A stretch of DNA of 21,710 nt from Prevotella sp. (GCA_031263965.1 JAISES010000369.1:1-21710); one strand, 5' to 3'; positions 1-8,512 are shown, numbered from the stretch's first letter. Program-made: numbers and translations. Notes: generated from the sequence alone by a model not told the origin.

Positions 1-1236
1 ACATTCGCAATAATATGGTCGGGGCAGTTTTTCTCTATGCTCAGCAGCTCTATTGTGGGGTATGCAGTCGTCTTTTGGCTGACCATGAACACAGGTTCGG
101 CCGAAGTGTTAGCTATGGCTATGCTGGCGACCTTGTTGCCATTTATCGTTTTAGGCCTCTTTACCGGTGTATTCGTTGACCGGTGGGACCGCCGCCGCAC
201 AATGATACTTGCCGACAGCTTTGTGGCATTTTGCTCAGCCATTCTTGCCGTTTTATTCTTTTTCGGGAAAATAGAAGTATGGGAAGTCTATATCCTTTTG
301 GCTCTGCGTTCGGCAGGAAGTGCCTTCCATGCTCCCGCCATGCAGGCATCAGTACCGTTGCTTGCACCCGAAAGCGAACTGATGCGTGTAGCAGGAATCA
401 GTCAGATGATACAATCAGTCAGTAATATTGCCGGTCCGGCATTGGGCGCCCTGCTTGTTGCTTTCTTCGATATGGCATCTGTTATGCTCTTGGATGTAGT
501 GGGCGCTGCAATAGCCTGTACCTCACTGATGTTTGTAACAATACCGAATCCTGAAAAGAAAGAAAACGTGACTCCAAATGTCTGGAGAGAAATAAAGGAA
601 GGAGTAGGGCATATGTTTCATGACAGGGGCTTATCATATTTGTTGATCTGCGTTATCATCATAACTTTCTTTTTAGTGCCTACGGGCGCCCTGTATCCGT
701 TATTAACTATCGGGCATTTTGGAGGAGAGGTTTTTGAAATGGGCATAGTAGAAGTTATGTGGGGCACAGGTATGTTGCTCGGAGGAGCCGTTGTCAGTAT
801 CAAGTTTATGAAAACCGTCAACAAGGTTGTGGTTATAAATCTTATGACCATCATTCTGGGAGCTACTTTCTGGATAATGGGCATGTTGCCCACATCTGCA
901 TTCATTATATTTGTTATCCTCACCGGCATAAGCGGACTGGTAGGAGCCATATACTGGAGTACGTTTGTCGTTATTCTACAAACAAAAATAGAGCCGGCTG
1001 CTCTTGGCCGTGTTTTTTCTATTTACGACAGCATCAGCCTGCTGCCCTCCATTCCTGGCCTGCTGGCAACAGGATTTATAGCCGACGAAATAGGCTTGCT
1101 TAATGCTTTTATCATTGCCGGAATATCCATGACAGCCGTTGGCGTGTTTGCCTTTTTTATTCCGTCGATAACCAGACTGGGACATACAACCAAAGGAAAA
1201 GGGGCAGAGGAAGAAAGTACTCAAGAAAAGACATAA
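1..1236 (+). CDS. MFS transporter, 5' end cut off by the window
   Basis: Membrane exporter of the major facilitator superfamily, probably of the drug/siderophore-exporter type (MFS_3-like). The reading frame is open to base 1, and the codons before the first visible ATG (37) read TFAIIWSGQFFS, the usual first-helix sequence of this family. The true start therefore lies left of the window and ATG 37 is internal. About eleven hydrophobic segments follow. A motif-A-like loop, GVFVDRWDRRR, lies at residues 44-54 counted from ATG 37, and a second loop near the middle is rich in charged residues. The protein ends in a short hydrophilic tail rich in Lys and Glu. The substrate cannot be told from sequence. 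The next gene, ffh, has its own promoter, so the two are probably separate transcription units. Confidence 0.88.
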   Translation, partial: TFAIIWSGQFFSMLSSSIVGYAVVFWLTMNTGSAEVLAMAMLATLLPFIVLGLFTGVFVDRWDRRRTMILADSFVAFCSAILAVLFFFGKIEVWEVYILLALRSAGSAFHAPAMQASVPLLAPESELMRVAGISQMIQSVSNIAGPALGALLVAFFDMASVMLLDVVGAAIACTSLMFVTIPNPEKKENVTPNVWREIKEGVGHMFHDRGLSYLLICVIIITFFLVPTGALYPLLTIGHFGGEVFEMGIVEVMWGTGMLLGGAVVSIKFMKTVNKVVVINLMTIILGATFWIMGMLPTSAFIIFVILTGISGLVGAIYWSTFVVILQTKIEPAALGRVFSIYDSISLLPSIPGLLATGFIADEIGLLNAFIIAGISMTAVGVFAFFIPSITRLGHTTKGKGAEEESTQEKT

Positions 1237-1240
1237 GAGT

Positions 1241-1271
1241 TTTCGCTTTATTCCAAAAGTTTATATCTTTG
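1241..1271 (+). promoter_or_regulatory. Bacteroidota-type promoter for ffh
   Basis: A TATCTTTG box at 1264-1271 matches the Bacteroidota -7 consensus TAnnTTTG. It is preceded, after exactly 19 bases, by TTTC at 1241-1244, a one-base variant of the -33 box TTTG. Transcription would start near 1278 and give ffh a leader of about 225 nt containing the repeat at 1303-1483. Confidence 0.6.
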
Positions 1272-1302
1272 TGCTCCTGTAATTTGAATATAAACAATGT
1301 CA

Positions 1303-1483
1303 ATCAGTAGTTAAAATAGTCAAGTAGTTACCAGTTGCTTCGCAACTTAGCAGTAAGTAGAATTATAATTTGGCGAAGCCGAAAATATTCAAAGATTTAA
1401 AAATCGGATTCTTAATTTTTTAACTACTTTAACTCCTTGACCTCTAACTCGTGAAGCGAGTGATGACTTCTTTGACCACTGAT
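1303..1483. repeat. Imperfect inverted-repeat element in the ffh leader
   Basis: The left arm starts ATCAGTAGTTAAAATAGTCA. The right arm, read on the other strand from 1483, starts ATCAGTGGTCAAAGAAGTCA. Each arm holds a small hairpin: AGTTGCTTCGCAACT near 1333 and ACTCGTGAAGCGAGT near 1447. The arms are built from short degenerate units (AGTAGTT, AGTCAA). No coding potential was seen. This element fills most of the 266-bp gap between the MFS gene and ffh and would be transcribed as part of the ffh leader. Confidence 0.55.
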
Positions 1484-1502
1484 TCGCATAAATAACATCA
1501 AT

Positions 1503-2822
1503 ATGTTTGAAAGTCTAAGTAACAGATTAGAACGCTCGTTTAAAATCCTGAAAGGTGAAGGTAAAATCACCGAAATAAATGTAGCGGAAACACTGAAAGA
1601 CGTACGCCGCGCATTATTGGATGCCGACGTAAACTACAAAACAGCCAAGCAATTTACCGAAACCGTAAAAGAGAAAGCTCTCGGACAGAACGTACTGACT
1701 GCCGTGAAGCCGGAGCAGTTGATGGTGAAGATAGTTCACGACGAACTGGCTGCCCTGATGGGAGGAACAGCCGCCGATATCGACCTGAAAGGCTCGCCTG
1801 CGATTATCCTTATGTCGGGGCTTCAAGGTTCGGGTAAAACTACCTTTTCAGGTAAGTTGGCTAAAATGCTTAAATCCAAAAAGGGCAAAAATCCATTGCT
1901 TGTAGCCGGAGACGTGTATCGTCCTGCCGCTATCGAGCAATTGAAAATACTAGGTTCTCAAATAGAAGTACCTGTATATTGGGAAGAAGGCAACAAAAAT
2001 CCTGTTCAGATAGCACAAAATGCAATCAAACAGGCAAAACACGATGGTCACGATCTGGTCATAATAGATACGGCAGGACGTCTGGCGGTCGATGAAGAGA
2101 TGATGAAAGAAATCACGGCAATAAAAGATGCCGTGAAGCCAAACGAAATTCTCTTTGTGGTAGACTCCATGACCGGACAAGATGCGGTTAATACAGCCAA
2201 AGAATTCAACGACAGGCTTAATTTTGACGGGGTTGTACTAACCAAGCTCGATGGCGATACCCGCGGCGGTGCGGCATTGTCTATCCGTTCGGTAGTCGAC
2301 AAGCCGATTAAATTTGTAGGAACAGGCGAAAAAATGGATGCACTGGATGTATTCCATCCCGAACGTATGGCCGACCGTATCCTGGGGATGGGAGACATCG
2401 TTTCACTCGTAGAAAGAGCACAGGAGCAATACGATGAAGAAGAAGCGCGCCGCCTGCAAAAGAAAATCGCGAAGAACCAGTTCGATTTCAACGATTTCAT
2501 CGGACAAATACAACAGATCAAGAAAATGGGTAACCTGAAAGACCTGGCATCAATGATTCCGGGAGTAGGTAAGGCTATCAAAGACATGGATATAGATGAC
2601 GATGCCTTCAAAAGCATCGAAGCTATTATCTATTCGATGACTCCGAAAGAAAGAACAAGCCCTGAAATTCTGAACGGTAGCCGCCGCCAGCGTATCGCCA
2701 AAGGCAGCGGAACATCCATACAGGAAGTAAACAAGCTGATCAAGCAGTTTGACGAAACCCGTAAAATGATGAAGATGATGACCCAGATGAAGGGCGGTAA
2801 AATGCCGAAGATGAGGAGGTAA
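1503..2822 (+). CDS. ffh: Signal recognition particle GTPase Ffh (SRP54)
   Basis: Protein component of the signal recognition particle. It binds 4.5S RNA and hydrophobic signal sequences at the ribosome and delivers nascent membrane proteins to FtsY. The 439 residues are full length. The N domain (about 1-95) is followed by the G domain with P-loop GLQGSGKTT (106-114), DTAGR (189-193), TKLD (247-250) and GTGEK (273-277). The M domain (about 300-439) ends in a methionine- and lysine-rich tail (RKMMKMM, then KMPKMRR) typical of the RNA/signal-peptide-binding region. The ATG at 1503 fits the family N-terminus, which begins MFE-LS-RL. No SD sequence is obvious, as is common in Bacteroidota. The next gene is convergent and separated by repeats. 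Confidence 0.98.
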   Translation: MFESLSNRLERSFKILKGEGKITEINVAETLKDVRRALLDADVNYKTAKQFTETVKEKALGQNVLTAVKPEQLMVKIVHDELAALMGGTAADIDLKGSPAIILMSGLQGSGKTTFSGKLAKMLKSKKGKNPLLVAGDVYRPAAIEQLKILGSQIEVPVYWEEGNKNPVQIAQNAIKQAKHDGHDLVIIDTAGRLAVDEEMMKEITAIKDAVKPNEILFVVDSMTGQDAVNTAKEFNDRLNFDGVVLTKLDGDTRGGAALSIRSVVDKPIKFVGTGEKMDALDVFHPERMADRILGMGDIVSLVERAQEQYDEEEARRLQKKIAKNQFDFNDFIGQIQQIKKMGNLKDLASMIPGVGKAIKDMDIDDDAFKSIEAIIYSMTPKERTSPEILNGSRRQRIAKGSGTSIQEVNKLIKQFDETRKMMKMMTQMKGGKMPKMRR

Positions 2823-2842
2823 TACAAACAAAAGAGATAGAA

Positions 2843-2948
2843 GAGGGTGTGTCAAAAGGGCTTTTACACGCCATCGCGAGGGCGACAGTCCGAAGCAATC
2901 CCTTTATAATCAACACTCCGGATTGCTTCACTCCGTTTGCAATGACGG
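2843..2948. repeat. Palindromic repeat between convergent genes, with a lone MITE end
   Basis: GAGGGTGTGTCAAAAG at 2843-2858 matches the terminus of the 150-bp element at 5905-6054, but no second terminus is present here. It abuts a copy of the GTCATTGCGAG...GAAGCAATCC / GGATTGCTTC...GCAATGACG repeat family at 2869-2948. The left outer arm of this copy has drifted (CGCCATCGCGAGG) while the right arm is intact. The region lies between the ends of ffh and the outer-membrane protein gene and may fold as an RNA hairpin from either side. Confidence 0.6.
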
Positions 2949-2981
2949 GATTTATATCTTTTGGGGCAGCTCCTTTTTTTT

Positions 2982-5702
2982 TCAGAAATCATAATACATA
3001 TTATCGTCTTGCGGCTCTTCGCTCTTCTTGCCCTTATTTTTTATGATGTTGAACTGATATGAGAAGCTCAGCATAAAATACCGGTTAACCGTATTTGAAC
3101 GGGAATCGGACATATAATTTCCGCTAACATAGCGTTGGATATTATTCCTGTCGTTAAGTATATCGAAGAACCGGAGCCTGAGGGTTCCTTTCTTGTTTCT
3201 CAGGAATTTTTTATCTACAGAAGCGTTCCACAGCACCTCTCTCTTCTTGAAATTGTCTTCGTAACCCGAATAATAGGTGAAATTCAACCGGCTTTGAATA
3301 GAAAAATCATACGGTAATTTCCATAAAACAAAATGCTTCAGGCCATATGTAGTGGTATTCCTGTCCTCTTCTCCCGCAAGGTTATTCCGTGTCAGGTTAT
3401 ATGAAATGAAAGCCATAAGGTTAGTTTCGAATTTGCTTGATTTGAATTTTCCCGAAACAGATTCATTCAATACAACATTGTTGGTTATCGATTTATCGCC
3501 ATTAGAAAAGCCGATATTCTTATAATAGCTTACATAAGTACCATTATTGACAGAAAACTTCTTATTCCTGAGCGGGGTATTATACATCACATTCAGATTG
3601 GCCCCCATATTTCCATTCACATTACGGTATGTATTCGTAGAATTTCCCTTTTCATCGATAATCGAATAGTTGACGGCATTATTGGATGTATAATTAAAAC
3701 TTCCTGAAATAAACAGGAAACGGTTGGTTTCATAATCCGACTTCTGATAATATGCATTGAAATTGTGATTAAACCCAGGTTTCAGATTCGGGTTTCCATA
3801 ATATTTCGACATAGCGCTGACAATTACCGTGTCCGGAGACAACTGGCTGATGCCTGGCTGGTTTGTAGTGCCCGAATAATTGAAATCGAGGCTGGTATTA
3901 TCGTTCGGTTTGTAAGAAAATTTCAAATCAGGAGAATAGTTCACTACGTTCTGTTTCAGATTATCAATAATAGAATCACCAATATTGACCTTACTCCGCG
4001 AATAGGAAGGCGAGATATTAAGACCGACAGTGTATTCATACTTTTCTTTAGTAGTCTGGAAGTTAAGGCCGATATTCTGATTGACATACCGGTTCTCAGT
4101 TTTGCGGGTATAAGCCGTATCGATAATGGTATAATTTCCGTTTCCGTCCTTCTTCCGGACATTACGATCCCTGTCCGAATCGTTATTATTCACCGAATAG
4201 GCAAATTGCAATCGCCGGTCTTTACCCATTGGCTCTACATACGAAAAAGAAAGATTGTAACCGTTCGTTTTACTTCCGGTCTTCGATAGCTGATCTATTA
4301 TTTTATCCTCGGTCCCATCAGAGTAGGCCGTACGGGAATAATTTGACCCGTCACTATCATCGTTCCTGATAGAACTGTTGAGAGAGAGGCTTACTGTACG
4401 CCCTCTGTTGTTCAGCTTCCGTCCGATAGTCAAATAGCTGTTTACATTGTAACCATCTCCCTTCGACAGGGAAACGGATTGGCTCGACGTTGGATCTTCT
4501 TTGGTCACAAAAGAGAGGTTTGAAGAAATATTATTATTTTCCGAATTATTGAAACCGGCATACGACCGGGCATAAACAGTAGTCAGCGAATCGGGGCGCC
4601 ATTCCATATTCAGGCTGAAATTCAAATTCTCCCTTTTACTGATCGCAGACATATTATTCTCTGAAAAACGGTTAGCCGGAGACCCATCATCTTTTTTCAG
4701 GAAAGTTTCTGTATTCGTTTTGGTATCCATCCGGTTTCCGTTGTTGGAATAACGCAGGCTCCCTCCCAGCTTAAGCTTCTCCGATGCTTTTATCTGTGCG
4801 GAAACCCCTGCATTTTTATTCTTGTCGATACCGTTATCCATGCCTGCCGTGTACTCATTATCGTTTACATTATTCATATCTCCGACAAGTGAAACCTGAT
4901 TCTCGCTACGCATAAAATTCACCATCGCTTTGCCGGCGTATTTATCGTCGCTTCCATATCCGGCTTTTATATCTCCAAATATGCTTTGTTTCAGTTCTTC
5001 CTTTACTACAAGATTTATAACCTGTTCGGGATCTTTATCTTTGAATCCTGTTATCCTGGATTCTTCGGAAGTCTCCTTGTACAATTGAAGCTTTTTGATC
5101 ATATTGGCCGGAAGGTTGTTCAATGCCATAGGTATATCGTTCCCGAAAAATTCTTTTCCATCGACCAGTATCTTTTTCACAGGCTTTCCGTTTGCTGTAA
5201 TATTTCCGTTTGCATCTATCTCGATCCCCGGAATATTCCTGACCATATCCTGCAACATATCACTTTCCTGCGAACTATAAGCTCCGGCAGTATACTCTAT
5301 TGTATCTCCTTTCACCACAATGTCAGGCACTTTAGCTTCCACAATGGCTGCTTTCAGCATATAACCGGCTTCATGCAGAAAGATACTGTCTGAAACATAA
5401 ACCGGATTAACCGGAGAGATATTAAAGTTTTGTAAAAAAGTTTTATATCCTATAAAAGATACTTCGAGGATATAATTTCCGGCAGATACGGGCATCCTGA
5501 ATTTCCCTTTTTCGCCGGTTGCCATCCCCTGTACATAAACACTATCTGAAGATAAAATCCTTATGGAAGCCGAGAGGATAGTTTCTCTTGTTTTTTCGTC
5601 ATATACAGTGCCTTGCACATATCCTGCCATGTCTTTTCTACCGGTCTGCGCAACCACAGGCAGGCTAATAAAAAACAGGGTGAATAAAATCAGATGCTTC
5701 AT
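2982..5702 (-). CDS. Outer-membrane beta-barrel protein, TonB-receptor-like
   Basis: A 906-residue outer-membrane protein. The start at 5702 gives a signal peptide MKHLILFTLFFISLPVVAQ; an upstream in-frame ATG at 5783 would add 27 residues that spoil it. After the signal comes a carboxypeptidase-regulatory-like beta-sandwich (about 27-110). A plug-like domain follows (about 130-215; GDTIEYTAGAY, LQDMVRNIPGIEID, VKKILVDGKEFFG). The rest is a long barrel rich in alternating aromatic and polar residues, with Asn/Ser-rich loops, ending MYYDF. This is the layout of the outer-membrane beta-barrel family related to TonB-dependent receptors (OMP_b-brl_3). No SusD partner, sigma factor or anti-sigma gene is adjacent, so it is not a classical SusCD pair. 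The cargo is unknown; small-molecule or metal uptake and secretion-related roles are both possible. Confidence 0.87.
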   Translation of the reverse strand: MKHLILFTLFFISLPVVAQTGRKDMAGYVQGTVYDEKTRETILSASIRILSSDSVYVQGMATGEKGKFRMPVSAGNYILEVSFIGYKTFLQNFNISPVNPVYVSDSIFLHEAGYMLKAAIVEAKVPDIVVKGDTIEYTAGAYSSQESDMLQDMVRNIPGIEIDANGNITANGKPVKKILVDGKEFFGNDIPMALNNLPANMIKKLQLYKETSEESRITGFKDKDPEQVINLVVKEELKQSIFGDIKAGYGSDDKYAGKAMVNFMRSENQVSLVGDMNNVNDNEYTAGMDNGIDKNKNAGVSAQIKASEKLKLGGSLRYSNNGNRMDTKTNTETFLKKDDGSPANRFSENNMSAISKRENLNFSLNMEWRPDSLTTVYARSYAGFNNSENNNISSNLSFVTKEDPTSSQSVSLSKGDGYNVNSYLTIGRKLNNRGRTVSLSLNSSIRNDDSDGSNYSRTAYSDGTEDKIIDQLSKTGSKTNGYNLSFSYVEPMGKDRRLQFAYSVNNNDSDRDRNVRKKDGNGNYTIIDTAYTRKTENRYVNQNIGLNFQTTKEKYEYTVGLNISPSYSRSKVNIGDSIIDNLKQNVVNYSPDLKFSYKPNDNTSLDFNYSGTTNQPGISQLSPDTVIVSAMSKYYGNPNLKPGFNHNFNAYYQKSDYETNRFLFISGSFNYTSNNAVNYSIIDEKGNSTNTYRNVNGNMGANLNVMYNTPLRNKKFSVNNGTYVSYYKNIGFSNGDKSITNNVVLNESVSGKFKSSKFETNLMAFISYNLTRNNLAGEEDRNTTTYGLKHFVLWKLPYDFSIQSRLNFTYYSGYEDNFKKREVLWNASVDKKFLRNKKGTLRLRFFDILNDRNNIQRYVSGNYMSDSRSNTVNRYFMLSFSYQFNIIKNKGKKSEEPQDDNMYYDF

Positions 5703-5725
5703 CCGAAAATATAATTTTAGCGATG

Positions 5726-5756
5726 CGAAGATAACTTTTTTATTGTAGAGTATAAA
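5726..5756 (-). promoter_or_regulatory. Candidate promoter for the outer-membrane protein gene
   Basis: On the minus strand TATCTTCG (5733 down to 5726) differs by one base from TAnnTTTG. TTTA lies 19 bases upstream, at 5756-5753, close to the -33 TTTG box. The leader would be about 17 nt before the ATG at 5702. It is a weak match, offered mainly because the position and spacing fit. Confidence 0.35.
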
Positions 5757-5904
5757 ATTGACGGAATTCGTTAATGAGTACAATATCTTATGTCAAAAAA
5801 AAATGTTTACTTTGTACCTTAGTAATAAGAAAATAATAAAATGGCGTTTTTGAAATCATAAAAAAACTCCTTTTACTCTTTTTACTCTGTGTTTTAATAA
5901 ATTG

Positions 5905-6054
5905 GAGGGTGTGTCAAAAGTCTGTCATTCCGTGCCTGACACGGAAACAACGTTCGGCGGAGCCAATCCCCGAAAATTAACCATTGTTTATCAGGGGATT
6001 GCGGGTCAAGCCCGCAATGACAATCAATTTAAAAAGGACTTTTGACACAGCCTC
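5905..6054. mobile_element. 150-bp MITE-like element with 18-bp terminal inverted repeats
   Basis: The left end is GAGGGTGTGTCAAAAGTC (5905-5922). The right end, read on the other strand, is GAGGCTGTGTCAAAAGTC (6054-6037), so 17 of 18 bases match. It encodes nothing. Inside are two hairpins, one near 5924-5944 (TTCCGTG / CACGGAA) and one at 5999-6019 with a nearly perfect stem (ATTGCGGG / CCCGCAAT). I saw no clear target-site duplication. The structure fits a miniature element mobilised in trans by a transposase with matching ends, which is inference since no transposase lies in the window. It sits in the 429-bp gap between the divergent outer-membrane protein and glyS genes; the rest of that gap is AT-rich and without genes. 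Confidence 0.75.
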
Positions 6055-6131
6055 ATGAATAGAAAAATGACCATGTTATTTTTTAGAACTTATTTAGAAA
6101 CTGAACGTAAAAAAGAATCAAAGGTATAAAT

Positions 6132-7670
6132 ATGTCGGAAGATGTTTTTAAGAAAATAGTCTCGCATTGCAAAGAATATGGTTTTGTTTTCCAGTCGAGT
6201 GAAATATACGATGGACTTAGCGCTGTTTACGACTATGGGCAAATGGGGGTTGAATTGAAAAACAACATCAAAAAATACTGGTGGGACAGTATGGTATTGC
6301 TGCACGAGAATGTGGTAGGTATCGATTCGGCCATCTTTATGCACCCTACTATATGGAAAGCTTCGGGGCACGTAGATGCATTCAACGATCCTTTGATAGA
6401 CAACAAAGACAGTAAAAAACGCTATCGCGCCGATGTGCTCATCGAAGACCATTTGGCCAGGATAGACGAAAAAATAAACAAAGAGGTAGAAAAAGCCGCA
6501 AAACGTTTCGGAGAAACTTTTGATGAAGCGATGTTCCGCCAGACCAACCCGCGCGTATCGGAGAATCAGGCTAAACGGGACGAAATACATTCCCGTTTTG
6601 CAAAAGCTTTGAATGACAGCAATCTGGAAGAACTTCGCCAGATTATTATCGACTGCGAAATAGTAGATCCGATCAGCGGAACACGCAACTGGACAGATGT
6701 GCGCCAGTTCAACCTGATGTTTGCTACCGAAATGGGATCGACTGCCGACGGCGCAATGAAAGTTTATCTCCGTCCAGAGACAGCACAGGGTATTTTCGTA
6801 AACTTCCTGAATGTACAAAAAACAGGACGCATGAAAATTCCGTTCGGTATCGCACAGATAGGAAAAGCCTTCCGCAACGAGATTGTCGCACGCCAGTTTA
6901 TTTTCCGTATGCGCGAGTTCGAACAAATGGAAATGCAATTCTTTGTTCGCCCGGGCGAAGAACTGGACTGGTTCGCTAAATGGAAAGAGGTGCGCATGAA
7001 CTGGCATAAGGCTTTGGGCTTTGGTGATCATAAATACCGTTTCCACGACCACGATAAGCTGGCACATTATGCAAATGCTGCTACTGATATAGAATTTGAG
7101 ATGCCGTTCGGCTTCAAAGAAGTGGAAGGAATCCATTCCCGTACCGATTTCGATTTGAGCAGCCATGAGAAGTATTCAGGTAAAAAACTGCAATATTTCG
7201 ACCCCGAACTCAATAAATCGTATACTCCGTACGTTATTGAAACGTCTATCGGTGTAGACCGCATGTTCCTCTCCACCATTTCGTCCGCTTATGCAGAAGA
7301 AGAGCTTGAAGGAGGCGAAACACGCGTCGTATTGAGATTGCCGGCAGCCCTGGCTCCCGTTAAACTGGCTGTATTGCCTTTGGTAAAAAAAGACGGGCTT
7401 CCCGAAAAAGCGCGTGAAATCATTGACAGCCTGAAGTTTGACTTCAAATGCCAGTATGACGAGAAAGACAGTATCGGAAAACGCTACCGCCGCCAGGATG
7501 CCATAGGAACCCCGTTTTGTGTGACAGTAGATCACCAAACACCGGAAGACAATACGGTAACAATCCGTTATCGCGACTCTATGGCGCAGGAACGTGTCGC
7601 TATCGATAAATTATCGGATATAATATCAGATAAAGTCAGTATGAAAAAATTATTGAAAACCATAGAATAA
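6132..7670 (+). CDS. glyS: Glycine--tRNA ligase, dimeric class II type
   Basis: Charges tRNA-Gly with glycine in the cytoplasm using ATP. The 512 residues correspond to the single-chain (alpha2) enzyme typical of Bacteroidota, not the alpha2beta2 GlyQ/GlyS enzyme. The N-terminus SEDVFKKIVSHCKEYGFVF and the following YDGLSAVYDYG are characteristic. YLRPETAQG lies at 212-220. Class II motif 2 appears as FRNEI with downstream RMREFEQMEMQFF (247-271), and motif 3 as TSIGVDR (371-377). The anticodon-binding domain covers about 405-500 (LAPVKLAVLPLVKK). Two neighbouring features are unusual for a housekeeping gene: the MITE ends 77 bp upstream and a duplicated non-coding block begins right after the stop. 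No consensus promoter is certain; TTACTTTG at 5807-5814 is the nearest candidate on this strand. Confidence 0.97.
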   Translation: MSEDVFKKIVSHCKEYGFVFQSSEIYDGLSAVYDYGQMGVELKNNIKKYWWDSMVLLHENVVGIDSAIFMHPTIWKASGHVDAFNDPLIDNKDSKKRYRADVLIEDHLARIDEKINKEVEKAAKRFGETFDEAMFRQTNPRVSENQAKRDEIHSRFAKALNDSNLEELRQIIIDCEIVDPISGTRNWTDVRQFNLMFATEMGSTADGAMKVYLRPETAQGIFVNFLNVQKTGRMKIPFGIAQIGKAFRNEIVARQFIFRMREFEQMEMQFFVRPGEELDWFAKWKEVRMNWHKALGFGDHKYRFHDHDKLAHYANAATDIEFEMPFGFKEVEGIHSRTDFDLSSHEKYSGKKLQYFDPELNKSYTPYVIETSIGVDRMFLSTISSAYAEEELEGGETRVVLRLPAALAPVKLAVLPLVKKDGLPEKAREIIDSLKFDFKCQYDEKDSIGKRYRRQDAIGTPFCVTVDHQTPEDNTVTIRYRDSMAQERVAIDKLSDIISDKVSMKKLLKTIE

Positions 7671-7862
7671 TAAACATCATATAGAATGAATGTATATGGC
7701 TGTCATTTATAGCAAATTAACCACGGAGTTTCACAGTGTAAAAAATCACGGAGTACACAGTGTAACTCCGTGAAATTAAACTCTGTGTGACTCCGTGGTT
7801 AAAAATATATATTGTGAATGCCTGTAAACCAATATGATAATACTCTATTAAATATAAACTCT
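7671..7862. repeat. Non-coding block duplicated at 14121-14258 (long copy)
   Basis: The flanking parts of this interval, 7671-7716 and about 7799-7862, recur almost base for base at 14121-14169 and about 14191-14258. Shared stretches include GCTGTCATTTATAGCAAATT and AACCAATATGATAATACTCT. Between them this copy carries the 86-bp palindrome at 7717-7802, which is reduced to about 26 bases in the other copy. It fills the gap between glyS and the FKBP-like gene, so it includes the latter's leader. No coding potential was seen. Confidence 0.8.
7717..7802. repeat. 86-bp CACGGAGT palindrome nested in the duplicated block
   Basis: The outer arms are TTAACCACGGAGTT and GACTCCGTGGTTAA. An inner arm pair (ATCACGGAGT / ACTCCGTG) and repeated ACAGTGT units lie inside. 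The sequence can form one long or two stacked hairpins. It sits 46 bp after the glyS stop and could act as a transcript end or stabiliser, but it lacks a T-tract of the usual terminator form. Confidence 0.7.
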
Positions 7863-7863
7863 G

Positions 7864-8457
7864 ATGAATTATAAATTATTTGCTTTAATCTCCCTTTTTT
7901 GCTCTGTTGCATTCTCATCTTGCACTTCCACCGACGATTATGGAATAGATGTGGAATGGAAAGAATATAACGAAAAGATCGTGATGGAAACCGCGGCTAA
8001 AACTACAGAATATACTCCGCTTGCATCACTTAGTGGTAACGGTAATGTATATTATAAATACGTAACCGATTTCGTCCCTGATGAAAAGTCAAGCCCATCG
8101 ACAAAAGTAACAAAAGACGGTAAACCTTATTCCACAGACAGCGTCACTGTAAGATATACCGGCTGGTATCTCTTGAAAGATGAAACAAAATATACTTTTA
8201 GTACAACTGAGGGCGAGTATAACGGTGTTCCCAGGACTTTTCAGGTTGGAATTAATATCGGTAGTAGTATGGGTGACATGGATGGCCTTGCTACCATGCT
8301 GCAACATATGAAAGTGGGAGAACAAGTGGAAGTCTGTATCCCACAACGGTTAGGACATGGTTCCCTTTCGCAAACATATATTCCAGCTTACACGACCTTA
8401 TGGTTTAGAATAAAACTACTAAAAATAATCCCAGGTAATAAAGGCGAGTGGGAGTAA
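7864..8457 (+). CDS. FKBP-type peptidyl-prolyl isomerase-like lipoprotein
   Basis: A 197-residue predicted lipoprotein: the N-terminal hydrophobic segment ends in the lipobox FSSC with the acylated cysteine at 20, so it should be anchored in an envelope membrane facing the periplasm or exterior. Residues about 88-189 follow the FKBP fold: DSVTVRYTGWYL, then HMKVGEQVEVCIP, then IPAYTTLWFRIKLLKI. Some positions forming the FKBP12 active site look changed. The usual FDSS after the second strand is FSTT here, removing the aspartate, and the region holding Tyr82 reads RLGHG. Activity may therefore be weak, with a chaperone or binding role possible. The ATG at 7864 directly follows the duplicated block. 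A strong hairpin terminator follows the gene. Confidence 0.82.
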   Translation: MNYKLFALISLFCSVAFSSCTSTDDYGIDVEWKEYNEKIVMETAAKTTEYTPLASLSGNGNVYYKYVTDFVPDEKSSPSTKVTKDGKPYSTDSVTVRYTGWYLLKDETKYTFSTTEGEYNGVPRTFQVGINIGSSMGDMDGLATMLQHMKVGEQVEVCIPQRLGHGSLSQTYIPAYTTLWFRIKLLKIIPGNKGEWE

Positions 8458-8470
8458 AAAAAACTAAATA

Positions 8471-8503
8471 AAAAAGGAGTCTAAGAAAAACAGACTCCTT
8501 TTT
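8471..8503. terminator. Bidirectional intrinsic terminator
   Basis: AAAAAGGAGTCT (8471-8482) and AGACTCCTTTTT (8492-8503) are perfect complements separated by a 9-base A-rich loop. The T-tract (or A-tract on the other strand) suits termination in both directions. It lies between two genes that converge on it, ending at 8457 (+) and 8513 (-). Confidence 0.88.
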
Positions 8504-8512
8504 CATTTTATA

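Noticed and set aside
5703..5783. A start at 5783 for the outer-membrane protein gene
   Set aside because: It would place 27 residues in front of a perfect signal peptide that begins at Met 5702.
6090..7166. A long minus-strand open frame (358 codons) opposite glyS
   Set aside because: It lies antisense to an unmistakable glycyl-tRNA synthetase, has a Phe/Tyr/His-rich composition typical of an antisense shadow, and shows no domain.
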